Shown: positions 10,357 through 22,809, counted from the first letter of the stretch. The stretch is DNA of 64,000 bases from Pseudomonas sp. v388 (GCF_003935425.1 NZ_RHQN01000010.1:1-64000), one strand, 5' to 3'. The notes: a model not told the origin generated them from the letters alone. Numbers and translations are program-made.

Positions 10357-10905
10357 TTAGGGCAGCAAGCTCTTGACGTTGATCGGCTCGGCTTCGTTCT
10401 GCGCGGCGCCTTTGGGCTTGCCGGCAACGGCCATGCCCGCAACGCGGTAGAAGTTGTATTCCGGGTTCTTGCCTGGGCCGGAGATCAGCAGATCTTCCTT
10501 CTCGTAGACCAGGTCCTGACGCTTGAAGTCGGCCATTTCGAAATCCGGCGTCAGCTGGATCGCGGTGGTCGGACAAGCTTCCTCGCACATGCCGCAGAAG
10601 ATGCAGCGCGAGAAGTTGATCCGGAAGAAGTCCGGGTACCAGCGTCCGTCTTCGGTTTCGGCTTTCTGCAGCGAGATGCACCCGACCGGGCAGGCCACGG
10701 CGCACAGGTTGCAGGCCACGCAGCGCTCCTCGCCGTCCGGGTCGCGGGTCAGGACGATGCGGCCACGGTAGCGCGGCGGCAGGTAGACCTGTTCTTCCGG
10801 GTACTGCAGGGTGTCGCGCTTGCGGAATGCATGTGAGAACACCATCACCAGGCTGCGAACCTGGGTGTAGGTGCCATGCACGATATTCCATAGATACTTG
10901 AGCAT
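10357..10905 (-). CDS. nuoI: NADH-quinone oxidoreductase subunit I (2x[4Fe-4S])
   Basis: NuoI (182 residues) is the ferredoxin-like peripheral subunit that carries clusters N6a and N6b and passes electrons towards the quinone site. Both CxxCxxCxxxCP motifs are clear: [12 protein letters not shown] and [12 protein letters not shown]. It sits between nuoH and nuoJ with gaps of about 10 bases. Confidence 0.97.
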   Translation of the reverse strand: MLKYLWNIVHGTYTQVRSLVMVFSHAFRKRDTLQYPEEQVYLPPRYRGRIVLTRDPDGEERCVACNLCAVACPVGCISLQKAETEDGRWYPDFFRINFSRCIFCGMCEEACPTTAIQLTPDFEMADFKRQDLVYEKEDLLISGPGKNPEYNFYRVAGMAVAGKPKGAAQNEAEPINVKSLLP

Positions 10906-10915
10906 GGTTAGGTCC

Positions 10916-11920
10916 TCACTGACCTGCCGCAGGCGTGTTCAACAACACGATTGCGGCAGTTACCAGCAGATTGATCAGGGTCAGCGGCAGGCAGAATTTC
11001 CAGCTGAAATCCATCACCTGGTCATAGCGCGGACGCGGAATGGAAGCGCGCAGCAAAATGAACAGCATGATGAAGAACGCGGTCTTGAGTGCGAACCACA
11101 TGAAGGAGAGCGAAGGCAGGATGTCGAACGGGCCATGCCAGCCGCCGAAGAACAGAGTCACCAGCAGCGCCGAGATCAGCACGATGCCGATGTACTCACC
11201 GACGAAGAACATGCCCCATTTCATGCCGGCGTATTCGATGTGGTAGCCGTCGGCCAGTTCCTGTTCCGCTTCGGGCTGGTCGAACGGGTGACGGTGAGTC
11301 ACGGCGACGCCGGCGATGAAGAAGGTACAGAAACCCAGGAACTGCGGAATGATGAACCACAGGTTCTGGGCCTGGTACTCAACGATGTCGCGCATGTTGA
11401 AGGAGCCGGCCTGAACCACCACACCCATCAACGCCAGGCCCATAAACACTTCATAGGACACGGTCTGTGCCGAGGCGCGCAGGCTGCCGAGCAGGGCGAA
11501 CTTGTTATTGCTCGACCAGCCGGCGAACAACACGGCGTACACCGACAGGCCGGCCATGGCGAAGAAGAACAGCAGGCCGATGTTCAGGTCGGCCACGCCC
11601 CAGGTCGGGGTGATCGGGATGATGGCGAAGGCGATCAGCAAGGCACTCATGGCCACCACCGGCGCCAGGGTGAAGATCATCCTGTCGGCGAACGGTGGGT
11701 TCCAGTCTTCCTTGAAGAACATCTTGATCATGTCTGCGGCGATCTGGAAAGCGCCGAACGGACCGACGCGGTTCGGACCGTAGCGATCCTGCCAGAGCGC
11801 GAGCAAACGGCGCTCGACCCAGCTGAGCAGGGCGCCGCAGATCACCACGGCCAGCAGGATGACGATAGCCTTGAGAACCGAGATGATCACGTCGATCACT
11901 TCAGGGGTAAACCAGCTCAT
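10916..11920 (-). CDS. nuoH: NADH-quinone oxidoreductase subunit H
   Basis: NuoH (334 residues, eight predicted helices) forms most of the quinone-binding chamber of complex I. It has the signatures [16 protein letters not shown]-like ([19 protein letters not shown] region) and the acidic cytoplasmic loop [24 protein letters not shown]. The ATG overlaps the nuoG stop by four bases. Confidence 0.96.
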   Translation of the reverse strand: MSWFTPEVIDVIISVLKAIVILLAVVICGALLSWVERRLLALWQDRYGPNRVGPFGAFQIAADMIKMFFKEDWNPPFADRMIFTLAPVVAMSALLIAFAIIPITPTWGVADLNIGLLFFFAMAGLSVYAVLFAGWSSNNKFALLGSLRASAQTVSYEVFMGLALMGVVVQAGSFNMRDIVEYQAQNLWFIIPQFLGFCTFFIAGVAVTHRHPFDQPEAEQELADGYHIEYAGMKWGMFFVGEYIGIVLISALLVTLFFGGWHGPFDILPSLSFMWFALKTAFFIMLFILLRASIPRPRYDQVMDFSWKFCLPLTLINLLVTAAIVLLNTPAAGQ

Positions 11921-14634
11921 AGCGCCGCCTCCTGCAGACCGTCAACGGTTTTGCCGAAGATCGCCGCCGGAATGCCGGCCAGACCTGCCGGCAACGCGAC
12001 CAGTCCGGCACCCAGTTCTTCGTTGATGCGCAGCGGCAGACGCAGTGTCTGGCCCGCGACGCTTACGTTCAGCATGGCACCCTCGTTGACACCCAGACGG
12101 TCGGCTTCGGATTTGGCCAGGGCGACGTAAGCTTCAGGAATGCGCTCTTGAACCGGCGCGGCCAGTGACGAAGTCTCGTCGCTGCCGAACAGATGGAAGA
12201 ACGGCACCACCTGCCAGGTTCCGCGTTGTGGCGAGAAGGCGCGGGGCACGCTGGCGAACCAGCTCAGGCCGTCGCCTTTGCTTTCGATCAGGCGCGTGCC
12301 CGGATCGCCGGCACGCAAATGACCACCGACTTCGTCCTGGAACTTGTTCCAGGCCTGCGGCGAGTTCCAGCCCGGCGACCAGGCGAACGGCACCTGCTGA
12401 CGCGGCTCGGCCGAACCCGAATAGCCTTCCATGGAGAACGCGAACGCGGTGTCCTTGTCCTGCGGAGTACGCGGTTCATGGACGCTGATGTTGGCGCGCA
12501 TCGCAGTGCGGCCGCTATAACGCAGGGGTTCGCGGGCCAGCTTCATGCCCTTGATGCGGAACGAAGCGGACGGTGCGGCGTTGACGATACCCGCCAGCTG
12601 AGCGCTGCTGCTGGCGCAGGCTGCGGTGACGTGGTCCAGTTGCGTCCAGTCCACCGGCTGATTCAGCAGGGTGGCGCGCAGGGCGTGCAGCCAGCGCCAG
12701 CCTTCGTGAACCAGAATCCCGGCGTCCAGATAGGTCGGATCGAATACCTGGAAGAAGCGCTGGGCGCGGCCTTCCTGGCTGACCAGCGTACCATCGCCTT
12801 CGGCGAAGCTGGCCGCAGGCAGGACCAGATGGGCGCGCTCGGTGGTCGGCGTGGTCTGGTGGTCGGCGACGATCACCACCTTGGCGGCGTTCAGTGCCGC
12901 ATCGACGGTTGCGGCATCCACTCGGCGATAGAGATCGTTTTCCAGCACGACGATGGCGTCGGCCTGGCCGGAGATCACGGCCTGCAGCGCTGCATCGACG
13001 GACTCGCCGCCGAACATGGCAAGGCCCATGCTGTTGGCTTCCGGCACGATCAGGCTGATAGAGCCTTGCTTGTCGCGCAGTTTCAGGGCTTTGGCGATGT
13101 TCGCGGCCGCTTCGATCAGTGCATTGGAGCCCAGCGAGCTGCCGGAGATGATCAGTGGACGCTTGGCCGCCAGCAATGCGTCGGCGATGCGTTGTGCCAG
13201 CTCCAGGGCCTCGCCGTCCAGACCTTCCACAGCCGGGGCGCTGGCATCCAGGGCGTGGGCCACGGCAAAACCGATGCGGGCCAGGTCGTCCGGCGCGGCG
13301 TGGACGCATTCCTGCGCCACATCGTCCAGGCGGGTTTCAGCCAGGCTGGCGATGAACAGCGGGTTCAGCTCGTGCTGGCCGATGTTCTTCACCGCGGCAT
13401 CCAGCCACGGCTGGACCTTCATGGCCGCAGCCATGTCTTCGGCCTTGCCCTTGACGGCCTGACGCAGGCCCAGGGCCATGCGCGCGGCGGTCTGGGTGAG
13501 GTCTTCGCCGAGGACGAAAATGGCGTCGTGATCTTCGATGTCGCGCAGGGTCGGGACCGGCAGCGGGCTGTCGTTCAGTACCTGAAGGATCAGGCGCAGA
13601 CGCTCCAGCTCACCGGCTTCGATACCGGTGTAGAAATGCTCGGCGCCCACCAGTTCACGCAGGGCGTAATTGCTTTCCAGGCTGGCGCGGGGCGAACCGA
13701 TACCCACGATATTGCGGCCGCGCAACAGATCGGCGGCCTTGTCCAGCGCCTGGTCCAGGCTCAGCTTGACCTGACCTTGAGCCAGCAGCGGCTGGCGCGG
13801 ACGATCCTTGCGGTTGACATAGCCGTAGCCGAACCGACCGCGGTCACAGAGGAAATACTGGTTCACGGAACCGTTGTAACGGTTCTCGATGCGCCGGATT
13901 TCGCCGTAACGCTCGCCGGGGCTGATGTTGCAGCCGCTGGAGCAACCGTGGCAGATGCTCGGCGAGAACTGCATGTCCCACTTGCGGTTGTAGCGCTCGG
14001 AGTGAGTCTTGTCGGTAAACACACCGGTCGGGCAGACCTCGGTAAGGTTGCCGGAGAACTCGCTTTCCAGCGTGCCGTCTTCAACGCGACCGAAGTACAC
14101 GTTGTCGTGGGCGCCGAACACGCCCAGGTCGGTGCCGCCGGCGTAGTCCTTATAGAAACGCACGCAACGATAGCAGGCGATGCAGCGGTTCATCTCGTGC
14201 GCGATGAAAGGCCCCAGTTCCTGATTCTGGTGGGTGCGCTTGGTGAAGCGATAACGGCGCTCGTTGTGGCCGGTCATCACCGTCATATCCTGCAAGTGGC
14301 AGTGACCGCCTTCCTCGCAGACCGGGCAGTCGTGAGGGTGGTTGGTCATCAGCCATTCGACCACACTGGCGCGGAACGCCTTGGATTCATCGTCATCGAT
14401 GGAAATCCATGTGTTGTCGGTGGCAGGGGTCATGCAGGACATGACGATACGACCACGGGTGTCGTTTTCGTCGGTGTACTGCTTGACCGCGCACTGGCGA
14501 CAGGCGCCAACGCTGCCGAGGGCCGGGTGCCAGCAGAAATAAGGGATGTCGAGGCCCAGCGACAGACATGCCTGTAACAGGTTGTCCGCGCCATCGACCT
14601 CAAGCGCTTTGCCGTCTACGTGGATAGTAGCCAT
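11917..14634 (-). CDS. nuoG: NADH-quinone oxidoreductase subunit G
   Basis: NuoG (905 residues) is the largest peripheral subunit. An N-terminal [2Fe-2S] ferredoxin domain ([17 protein letters not shown]) is followed by the [12 protein letters not shown]-type N3/N5 ligand region with HCHLQDM and [12 protein letters not shown] molybdopterin-oxidoreductase-like domain then begins with CHGCSSGCN (the extra N7-type cluster motif) and extends to the C terminus. Length matches E. coli NuoG (about 908). It is separated from nuoF by an unusual 137-base gap. Confidence 0.96.
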   Translation of the reverse strand: MATIHVDGKALEVDGADNLLQACLSLGLDIPYFCWHPALGSVGACRQCAVKQYTDENDTRGRIVMSCMTPATDNTWISIDDDESKAFRASVVEWLMTNHPHDCPVCEEGGHCHLQDMTVMTGHNERRYRFTKRTHQNQELGPFIAHEMNRCIACYRCVRFYKDYAGGTDLGVFGAHDNVYFGRVEDGTLESEFSGNLTEVCPTGVFTDKTHSERYNRKWDMQFSPSICHGCSSGCNISPGERYGEIRRIENRYNGSVNQYFLCDRGRFGYGYVNRKDRPRQPLLAQGQVKLSLDQALDKAADLLRGRNIVGIGSPRASLESNYALRELVGAEHFYTGIEAGELERLRLILQVLNDSPLPVPTLRDIEDHDAIFVLGEDLTQTAARMALGLRQAVKGKAEDMAAAMKVQPWLDAAVKNIGQHELNPLFIASLAETRLDDVAQECVHAAPDDLARIGFAVAHALDASAPAVEGLDGEALELAQRIADALLAAKRPLIISGSSLGSNALIEAAANIAKALKLRDKQGSISLIVPEANSMGLAMFGGESVDAALQAVISGQADAIVVLENDLYRRVDAATVDAALNAAKVVIVADHQTTPTTERAHLVLPAASFAEGDGTLVSQEGRAQRFFQVFDPTYLDAGILVHEGWRWLHALRATLLNQPVDWTQLDHVTAACASSSAQLAGIVNAAPSASFRIKGMKLAREPLRYSGRTAMRANISVHEPRTPQDKDTAFAFSMEGYSGSAEPRQQVPFAWSPGWNSPQAWNKFQDEVGGHLRAGDPGTRLIESKGDGLSWFASVPRAFSPQRGTWQVVPFFHLFGSDETSSLAAPVQERIPEAYVALAKSEADRLGVNEGAMLNVSVAGQTLRLPLRINEELGAGLVALPAGLAGIPAAIFGKTVDGLQEAAL

Positions 14635-14734
14635 GGTTCAAAGTTCTTCGTTGGCCCGTTGTCAGCGGGCGTGGCTAATGGAATCTCGGTTGTATCTGCC
14701 TTGCTCAGCCCGCGAGGGCGCCGGCAGTTACAGG

Positions 14735-14759
14735 GTTGACGGCCTGCTGGGCCGCCAAC
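14735..14759 (-). other. Intercistronic stem-loop between nuoF and nuoG
   Basis: The 137 bases between nuoF stop and nuoG start are the only sizeable gap in the nuo operon. On the minus strand they contain GTTGGCGGCC-CAGCA-GGCCGTCAAC, a stable imperfect hairpin with no T-tract, and a smaller GCCCGCTGACAACGGGC hairpin nearer nuoG. This could be an mRNA processing or stability element. Confidence 0.45.
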
Positions 14760-14771
14760 CGGTGTGTCTTG

Positions 14772-16139
14772 TTATGCGCCGGCTGCGGTCGGGCTTTTCG
14801 CCGTCGTGTACAGGGCGTTGGTCTCGGTGCGGACCGGCGCGATGCCTGCCTCGAACTCCGACCGGAAGTATTTGATCGCGCTGCCCAAGGGTTCCACGGC
14901 GCCTGGTGCGTGGGCGCAGAACGTCTTGCCGGGGCCGAGGAAATTGACCAGGCCCAGCAGCGTCTCGATATCGCCAGGTTGTCCCTGGCCTTTCTCGATG
15001 GCGCGCAGCATCTTCACGCTCCACGGCAGGCCGTCGCGGCAGGGCGTGCAGAATCCGCAGGATTCCTGAGCGAAGAACTCTTCCATGTTGCGCAGCAGCG
15101 AAACCATATTGACCGAGTCGTCTACCGCCATGGCCAGGCCGGTACCCATACGGGTGCCGACCTTGGCAATGCCGCCGGCATACATCTGGGCATCCAGATG
15201 TTCCGGGAGCAGGAACCCGGTACCGGCGCCGCCCGGCTGCCAGCACTTGAGCTTGAAGCCATCGCGCATGCCGCCGGCGTAGTCTTCGAACAGTTCGCGG
15301 GCCTGCACGCCGAACGGCAGTTCCCAGAGGCCAGGGTTCTTGACCTTGCCGGAGAAGCCCATCAGCTTGGTGCCATGGTCTTCGCTGCCTTCGCGGGCCA
15401 GCGACTTGTACCAGTCGTTGCCGTTGTTGACGATCGCGGGCACGTTGCACAGGGTCTCGACGTTATTGACGCACGTCGGCTTGCCCCATACACCGACAGC
15501 GGCGGGGAAGGGCGGCTTGGAGCGCGGGTTGGCGCGTCGGCCTTCCAGGGAGTTGATCAGTGCGGTTTCTTCACCGCAGATGTAGCGGCCGGCGCCGGTG
15601 TGGACGAACAGTTCGAAATCGAAACCGGTGCCCAGGATGTTCTTGCCCAGCAGGCCGGCAGCCTTGGCTTCCGCGACCGCACGGTTCAGGTGTTTGGCCG
15701 CGGTGACGTATTCGCCACGCAGGAAGATATAGCCGCGATACGCTTTCAGTGCCTTGGCACTGATCAGCATGCCCTCGACCAGCAGATGGGGCAGTTGCTC
15801 CATCAGCATGCGGTCTTTCCAGGTGTTGGGCTCCATTTCATCCGCGTTGCACAGCAGGTAGCGGATGTTCATGGATTCGTCTTTGGGCATCAGGCCCCAT
15901 TTGACGCCGGTGGGAAAGCCCGCACCGCCGCGCCCCTTGAGGCCCGAATCCTTGACGGCCTGTACGATGTCGTCCGGCGACTGTTCGAGCAGTGCCTTGC
16001 GCGCGGCCGCATAGCCGTCCTTGGTCTGGTACTCGTCTAGCCAGACCGGCTCGCCATCATCGCGCAGGCGCCAGGTCAGCGGATGGGTTTCTGCCGTGCG
16101 CGCAATGGTGTTGGCGGGGCCGAAAGAAGTGATGGTCAT
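14772..16139 (-). CDS. nuoF: NADH-quinone oxidoreductase subunit F (FMN, NADH site)
   Basis: NuoF (455 residues) binds NADH, FMN and the N3 [4Fe-4S] cluster, and is the electron entry point of complex I. Seen are the FMN/NADH glycine-rich segment [46 protein letters not shown] and the cluster motif [12 protein letters not shown]. The ATG overlaps the nuoE stop by four bases. Confidence 0.97.
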   Translation of the reverse strand: MTITSFGPANTIARTAETHPLTWRLRDDGEPVWLDEYQTKDGYAAARKALLEQSPDDIVQAVKDSGLKGRGGAGFPTGVKWGLMPKDESMNIRYLLCNADEMEPNTWKDRMLMEQLPHLLVEGMLISAKALKAYRGYIFLRGEYVTAAKHLNRAVAEAKAAGLLGKNILGTGFDFELFVHTGAGRYICGEETALINSLEGRRANPRSKPPFPAAVGVWGKPTCVNNVETLCNVPAIVNNGNDWYKSLAREGSEDHGTKLMGFSGKVKNPGLWELPFGVQARELFEDYAGGMRDGFKLKCWQPGGAGTGFLLPEHLDAQMYAGGIAKVGTRMGTGLAMAVDDSVNMVSLLRNMEEFFAQESCGFCTPCRDGLPWSVKMLRAIEKGQGQPGDIETLLGLVNFLGPGKTFCAHAPGAVEPLGSAIKYFRSEFEAGIAPVRTETNALYTTAKSPTAAGA

Positions 16140-16633
16140 AGGTAACCCTCCAGCATCTTGGCAACGCCAGCAGGCTGTACATCGCCGAAAGTGTCGTCGT
16201 CGACCATCACGGCCGGAGCCTTGTCACAGTTGCCCAGGCAGCACACCGGCAGCAGCGTGAAACGGCCATCGGCGGTAGTCTGGCCCAGGCCGATGCCCAG
16301 CGAGTTCTGGATTTCGTCGACCACCGATTCGTGGCCGCCGATGAAGCACACCATGCTGTTGCAGACACGAATGATGTGGCGCCCGACCGGCTGGCGGAAG
16401 ATCTGGCTGTAGAACGTCGCCACGCCTTCCACGTCGCTGGCGGGAATGCCCAGCAGCTCGCCGATGGCGTAGACGGCGCCGTCCGGCACCCAGCCGCGTT
16501 CCTTCTGTACGATTTTCAGGGCTTCGATGGACGCCGCGCGCGGGTCCTCGTAGTGATGCATTTCATGCTCGATGGCCGAGCGCTCGGTTTCACTCAGGGC
16601 GAAACGGTCTGTCTGGATTAGCGGGCTGTTCAT
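16136..16633 (-). CDS. nuoE: NADH-quinone oxidoreductase subunit E ([2Fe-2S])
   Basis: NuoE (165 residues) is the thioredoxin-fold subunit carrying the N1a [2Fe-2S] cluster next to NuoF. Its ligands lie in [10 protein letters not shown] and [10 protein letters not shown]. It is translationally coupled to nuoF and lies two bases downstream of nuoCD. Confidence 0.96.
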   Translation of the reverse strand: MNSPLIQTDRFALSETERSAIEHEMHHYEDPRAASIEALKIVQKERGWVPDGAVYAIGELLGIPASDVEGVATFYSQIFRQPVGRHIIRVCNSMVCFIGGHESVVDEIQNSLGIGLGQTTADGRFTLLPVCCLGNCDKAPAVMVDDDTFGDVQPAGVAKMLEGYL

Positions 16634-16635
16634 GC

Positions 16636-18426
<1,791 letters not shown>

Positions 18427-18490
18427 TCACTTCGGTCAACGTACAGAGTCAACCCGGTTCCTGTCTTTTTTATAAGAAGAACGGGCTGTA

Positions 18491-19165
18491 TCAGACTTCG
18501 TCGGGGCTGCGCAGGTTTGTGACCTGGATACGCTGTTCGCGGCGCTGTTCCTTTTGCGACGGCATGTCGGCGCGGTACACGCCTTGATCACCGACGACCC
18601 AGGAAAGGGGACGACGCTCCTGGCCGATCGATTCCTGCAAAAGCATCAGGCCTTGCAGAAATGCCTCGGGTCGGGGCGGGCAGCCGGGCACGTAGACATC
18701 CACAGGGAGGAACTTGTCGACTCCCTGAACCACGGAATAGATGTCGTACATGCCACCGGAGTTGGCACACGCGCCCATGGAAATGACCCACTTGGGTTCC
18801 AGCATCTGTTCGTACAGGCGCTGAATGATGGGGGCCATCTTGAGGAACGGTGTGCCGGCGATCACCATGAAATCCGCCTGACGCGGTGATGCACGAATGA
18901 CTTCAGCGCCGAAGCGCGCGATGTCATGGGGTGCGGTGAAAGCCGTGGTCATTTCCACATAGCAGCACGACAGGCCGAAGTTGTACGGCCAAAGGGAGTT
19001 CTTGCGACCCCAGTTGACCGCGCCACTCAGCACGTCTTCGAGCTTGCCCATGAAAATGTTTTTGTGGACTTGATCTTCTAGCGGATCGGAAACGGTTTCC
19101 CGCTTGCCGATTGGATACTGCTCATTAGGAGCATCCGGGTCGATCCTGGTGAGATTGTATTGCAT
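18491..19165 (-). CDS. nuoB: NADH-quinone oxidoreductase subunit B
   Basis: NuoB (224 residues) holds terminal cluster N2, the electron donor to quinone. The tandem-cysteine ligand motif GLSCCYVEM is present, with further cysteines in [11 protein letters not shown] and [10 protein letters not shown]. The ATG at 19163-19165 has GAGGC about 7 bases upstream and is preferred over a TTG two codons earlier. Downstream, a 73-base gap leads to nuoCD. Confidence 0.96.
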   Translation of the reverse strand: MQYNLTRIDPDAPNEQYPIGKRETVSDPLEDQVHKNIFMGKLEDVLSGAVNWGRKNSLWPYNFGLSCCYVEMTTAFTAPHDIARFGAEVIRASPRQADFMVIAGTPFLKMAPIIQRLYEQMLEPKWVISMGACANSGGMYDIYSVVQGVDKFLPVDVYVPGCPPRPEAFLQGLMLLQESIGQERRPLSWVVGDQGVYRADMPSQKEQRREQRIQVTNLRSPDEV

Positions 19166-19175
19166 CGCCAAAGCC

Positions 19176-19589
19176 TCATTGTTTTAGCTTCGCTTGCCGA
19201 GTACGACGACCTTCGGGAGCCCAATCGAGCGCCCCTACCCGCCATAGGTAGACAAGACCTGCCAACAGAATTGCTATGAAAACGAGAGCTTCGACGAATC
19301 CGGTCCAGCCGCTTTCGCGGACGGACACAGACCAGGCAAAGAGAAAAAGGGCTTCAATGTCAAAGATCACGAAAAGCATCGCGACCAGATAGAATTTTGC
19401 GGAGAAACGCAGCCGGGCACTGCCGGTAGGCAGCATGCCAGACTCGAAAGGTTCGTTCTTGCTGCGGCCCCAGGCCTTGCTTCCGAGCAGGCTGGACAGA
19501 CCGAGCATGAAGGCGCAGAGGCCGACAACACCCAAAAGGAAAATGGCGAAGCCCCAGTTGTGGGCAATCAGTCCTGTCGATTCGGGCAT
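19176..19589 (-). CDS. nuoA: NADH-quinone oxidoreductase subunit A
   Basis: NuoA (137 residues, three predicted helices) is the first gene of the operon. The family pattern [40 protein letters not shown] appears at about 48-90 (in parts, FESGMLPTG and [14 protein letters not shown]). The C terminus is extended and basic ([12 protein letters not shown]), as in other pseudomonads. An AAGGAC ribosome-binding site lies before the ATG. Confidence 0.96.
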   Translation of the reverse strand: MPESTGLIAHNWGFAIFLLGVVGLCAFMLGLSSLLGSKAWGRSKNEPFESGMLPTGSARLRFSAKFYLVAMLFVIFDIEALFLFAWSVSVRESGWTGFVEALVFIAILLAGLVYLWRVGALDWAPEGRRTRQAKLKQ

Positions 19590-19848
19590 GCGGGCAGTCC
19601 TTATATTATAGAGAGCAAAGGTCTCTGTGCTTGATGACGAGTTGACGCAGTGACGAAATGTCGCAGTGCATTCAACGGGGTGATTTTATGTGCAAACAGT
19701 GGGCAAGTAAATTTTCTACATCAAAATTATTCAGAGAATTAATCGGGCCTACCACCAGTAACGCTCTACAAGCCATACGGAGCAAGGGCTGCAGCTGTTT
19801 TCACCCACTATGTTTCCGCGCTTGAAAAGCACTGAAAGTTAATTTGAA

Positions 19849-19863
19849 TGATAATTGATATCA
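19849..19863. promoter_or_regulatory. Fur-box-like palindrome
   Basis: TGATAATTGATATCA matches the TGATAAT-N-ATTATCA Fur consensus at 12 of 14 fixed positions. It lies about 260 bases before nuoA and downstream of aceA, so nuo is the only gene it could face. Confidence 0.4.
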
Positions 19864-19989
19864 TCTATCGCGTAGTTTTCTTATCTATTGCGCCGCATCA
19901 GGGAATCGATCGCGCTTATTGATTCGCTCAGTTGTAACACCGGACTCTTGGCGGCGCCTTGTTCGAGGTCAATAAAAGCTGCTGCCGGG

Positions 19990-20018
19990 AAAAGACAAAC
20001 CGCCCATCGGGGCGGTCT
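19990..20018 (-). terminator. Terminator of aceA
   Basis: On the minus strand, ACCGCCCC-GAT-GGGCGGT is followed by TTGTCTTTT, 25-50 bases after the aceA stop. Confidence 0.7.
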
Positions 20019-20043
20019 GTTCGGCGCCGTGAGCCTGTCACGA

Positions 20044-21369
20044 TCAGTGAAATTGTTCCTCCTCGGTCGAGCCGGTCAGGGCCGTAACCGACGACACGCC
20101 GCCCTGGATCACCGTGGTCATGTCGTCGAAGTAGCCGGTGCCCACTTCCTGCTGATGTGCGACGAAGGTGTAGCCTTTGGCGGCATCGGCGAACTCCTGC
20201 TCCTGGAGCTTCACGTAGGCGGTCATGTCGTTGCGGGCGTAGTCATGCGCCAGGTTGAACATGCTGTGCCACATGTTGTGAATGCCGGCCAGGGTGATGA
20301 ACTGGTGCTTGTAGCCCATCGCCGACAGTTCACGCTGAAATTTGGCGATGGTTGCGTCGTCCAGGTTCTTCTTCCAGTTGAAAGAAGGCGAGCAGTTGTA
20401 GGACAGCAACTGGTCTGGATATTCCTTCTTGATCGCTTCGGCGAAGCGGCGCGCTTCGTCCAGATCGGGCTTGGCCGTCTCGCACCAGATCAGGTCGGCA
20501 TAGGGCGCATAGGCCAGGCCGCGGGAGATGGCCTGGTCCAGGCCCGCACGCACTTTATAGAAGCCTTCCGGCGTGCGGGTGCCGGTAACGAACGGCTGGT
20601 CGTAGGGGTCGCAGTCCGAGGTCAGCAGGTCGGCAGCATTGGCGTCGGTGCGCGCCAGAATCAGTGTCGGTACGCCTGCAACGTCTGCCGCCAGGCGAGC
20701 GGCGACCAGCTTCTGCACGGCTTCCTGGGTCGGAACCAGCACCTTGCCACCCATGTGGCCGCATTTTTTCACGGATGCCAGCTGGTCTTCGAAGTGCACG
20801 CCCGCCGCGCCCGCTTCGATCATGTTCTTCATCAGCTCGTAGGCATTGAGGACGCCGCCAAAGCCGGCCTCGGCGTCGGCGACGATGGGGGCGAAATAGT
20901 CGATGTAGCCTTCATCGCCTGGATTCTTGCCGGCTTTCCACTGGATCTGGTCGGCGCGGCGAAACGAGTTATTGATGCGCTTGACCACTGTGGGTACCGA
21001 GTCTACCGGGTACAACGACTGATCCGGGTACATGGATTCGGCAGAGTTGTTGTCGGCAGCCACTTGCCAGCCCGACAGATAGATCGCCTGAATCCCGGCC
21101 TTGACCTGCTGCACGGCCTGGCCGCCGGTCAGGGCGCCCATGCAGTTGACGAAGTCCTTGTCAGGGCGAAAGGAAGGTCTGGCTCCTTGAGTGATCAGGT
21201 TCCAGAGCTTGTCGGCACCCATTTTTGCGAAGGTGTGTTCAGGCTGGACCGAACCGCGCAGTCGCACGACGTCAGCCGCCGAGTAGGTGCGAGTCACGTT
21301 TTTCCAGCGTGGATTTTCAGCCCAGTCTTTCTCGAGCGCCGCTATTTGTTGTTCGCGTGTCTGTGCCAT
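20044..21369 (-). CDS. aceA: Isocitrate lyase
   Basis: AceA (441 residues) splits isocitrate into glyoxylate and succinate, the entry step of the glyoxylate shunt needed for growth on acetate and fatty acids. The catalytic loop KKCGHMGGK has Cys203. Other signatures are [21 protein letters not shown] (Mg2+/substrate) and [10 protein letters not shown]. The start is MAQTREQQ (21367-21369), five codons inside a slightly longer open frame. It is a single gene with its own terminator. The long upstream noncoding region (21370-21899) presumably holds its promoter. Confidence 0.97.
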   Translation of the reverse strand: MAQTREQQIAALEKDWAENPRWKNVTRTYSAADVVRLRGSVQPEHTFAKMGADKLWNLITQGARPSFRPDKDFVNCMGALTGGQAVQQVKAGIQAIYLSGWQVAADNNSAESMYPDQSLYPVDSVPTVVKRINNSFRRADQIQWKAGKNPGDEGYIDYFAPIVADAEAGFGGVLNAYELMKNMIEAGAAGVHFEDQLASVKKCGHMGGKVLVPTQEAVQKLVAARLAADVAGVPTLILARTDANAADLLTSDCDPYDQPFVTGTRTPEGFYKVRAGLDQAISRGLAYAPYADLIWCETAKPDLDEARRFAEAIKKEYPDQLLSYNCSPSFNWKKNLDDATIAKFQRELSAMGYKHQFITLAGIHNMWHSMFNLAHDYARNDMTAYVKLQEQEFADAAKGYTFVAHQQEVGTGYFDDMTTVIQGGVSSVTALTGSTEEEQFH

Positions 21370-21899
21370 GGAGATAAACCTCATGAAGTAGGCCTTGATT
21401 GAAAGTCCTGCTCCGCCAATAAGCCTCGTTTATCGAAGGCACGGTAGATGGCTGCTCACTGATGGGAGGTCTTGCTCGAAACCGCGGTATGACGCGATGG
21501 CAACGGATGAACGAAATGGCTCGGAGATGGAGCGGCTGTCCAGGCGTGACGCGAATGGGCAGGACAGGTCAAGGACGCCGTGCTGCTGCATTCGACAGGC
21601 AGTGCCTGACGACCGATAAAACGCTTCCGTCCCTCGGGACAACTTCGTTCCAGTCGCAATCTCGTCAAACTGCCTTGTGGGCGGTGCGGACACGGATCGG
21701 CTCATGTGGGTGCGTCTGAGCGGCGATCCGGAGACTCTTGCAGGGCCTCTGATCAGCGGGAGCGAGGCAATCATGCCTCGCCCTTTTTGACCCGTCAAAC
21801 AATTTGTAGTGCTTTTTGTGCCTCACTACATAATTCTTGATTTGCGACCCGCTGGTCACTAAAAGGCCCGTGGGTGCTGGCCTCGAGGGGTGCTGTCGG
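21370..21899. other. Noncoding region between aceA and the secretin-domain gene
   Basis: The 530 bases hold no gene I can support. They must contain the aceA promoter on the minus strand. They also contain a plus-strand intrinsic terminator (21760-21788) with no plus-strand gene before it, and a GTAGTG/CACTAC inverted repeat at about 21812-21835. An sRNA gene on the plus strand is the simplest reading of the orphan terminator. Confidence 0.4.
21760..21788 (+). terminator. Orphan rho-independent terminator (plus strand)
   Basis: A perfect 8-bp stem GCGAGGCA-ATCA-TGCCTCGC is followed by CCTTTTT. The T-tract is only on the plus strand, and no coding gene on that strand ends here. It marks the 3' end of a probable small RNA or an antisense transcript. 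Confidence 0.7.
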
Positions 21900-22646
21900 T
21901 TATTCCAGGCTGTCGACTTTGACTCGCATAACCATATCGCCTCGCCCTTGTGTGGCATAGCGTTGCGCGATGCCACGCTGGTCTGCCGATGAGTTGCTGC
22001 TTTGGCCGGCCAGGGTGATCCATTCGCCCAGTCGGCCGCTGACCTTGCTGTCAGTGCTTTGTACGTTGATGGTGTCCGGACGCTCCTGGCTCATGCGATC
22101 CCGATTGGTACTGATCTCCAGATGCACGATATCGCCGGTCACGGTGGCGGTGACGTAGAAGCCCTGGGTGACGTTGCGGTATTCGGTATTGCTTTGGGCG
22201 TAGCCGTAGGAGTCGGTCGAGGAGGTGGTCAGCGGCACGCTTTGCCCGACCTGGATCAGGGCCGGTGTCCCTTCGCTGGTCTGCACCTGCTGGACGCCGC
22301 CTTCGCGGCCGGCAGTGCCATAACTGATGATGCGCGACGCATTGGCGCCATTGCTGTTGCGTGCCGCGCTGTCGCTGGTATCGACGCTGATCAGCAGGCG
22401 CTTGGGGGCGGTGTCCAGCTGGGAGATCAGCGCGCGCAGTTCCTGGATCTTGCGCGATTCGGCGTTGACGATCAGTTGATTGCCGTAACTGTTGACCGTC
22501 CCCTCTTGGCCGATGAAGGACTGGGCGACCGGTAGCAACTCGGCGCTGGTCCGATAGTTGAGTGGCACGACCTCGGTGGCTGCCGATACGCAGGCACTGA
22601 AAGTGACCAGTAATGAAACGAGCAGGGTACGTCCGAACATGACCAT
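21900..22646 (-). CDS. Exported protein with secretin N-terminal (NolW-like) domain
   Basis: This 248-residue protein has a signal peptide (MFGRTLLVSLLVTFSACVSA). The N-terminal half (about 25-85) is a secretin short domain, with EVVPLNYRTSAELLPVAQ, NSYGNQLIVNAESRKIQELRALISQLD-type spacing and a closing 'DTAPKRLLISV'. The C-terminal half is Ser/Thr/Asn-rich and shows no beta-barrel signature, so it is not a complete secretin. No type II, III or IV secretion genes lie nearby. The homologue I recall is P. aeruginosa PA2633, next to aceA, of unknown function. It is probably periplasmic. Confidence 0.75.
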   Translation of the reverse strand: MVMFGRTLLVSLLVTFSACVSAATEVVPLNYRTSAELLPVAQSFIGQEGTVNSYGNQLIVNAESRKIQELRALISQLDTAPKRLLISVDTSDSAARNSNGANASRIISYGTAGREGGVQQVQTSEGTPALIQVGQSVPLTTSSTDSYGYAQSNTEYRNVTQGFYVTATVTGDIVHLEISTNRDRMSQERPDTINVQSTDSKVSGRLGEWITLAGQSSNSSADQRGIAQRYATQGRGDMVMRVKVDSLE

Positions 22647-22809
22647 TCTCCGCGAGCACGCCTAAAGCCTGAGTGTGCCAGTTTGTCGGCCCGCGATGGG
22701 ACAAGTTGAATGCGCAGAGGGCAGAACGCCCCGCGTTTCCCGATGCTGGCACAGTGTCACGGTTCGGAAAAAGGCGGGGCGGGATGTCATGTAGTGCCTG
22801 GAGCGGCGA

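Larger units (their letters stand above)
19590..20043. promoter_or_regulatory. nuo upstream region (noncoding, AT-rich)
   Basis: These 454 bases between aceA and nuoA contain no credible gene. Three things stand out. A TATAAT on the minus strand at 19605-19610 is so close to nuoA that a transcript from it would have a leader of only about 9 bases and a weak -35. A Fur-box-like palindrome lies at 19849-19863. The aceA terminator lies at the right end. The middle part (about 19680-19880) is markedly AT-rich, as expected of a promoter region. Confidence 0.5.

Noticed and set aside
12193-14577. Very long open frame (about 794 codons) opposite nuoG; similar long antisense frames opposite nuoCD, nuoL, nuoM, idh, clpA and ftsK
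   Set aside because: These mirror the codon pattern of high-GC genes with strong third-position bias. Translations are rich in Arg, Gln, His and Gly and resemble no protein family.
21430-21798. 122-codon minus-strand and several plus-strand frames between aceA and the secretin-domain gene
   Set aside because: No ribosome-binding site, atypical Arg/Ser/Cys-rich composition, and they overlap a terminator hairpin. The region is treated as noncoding.
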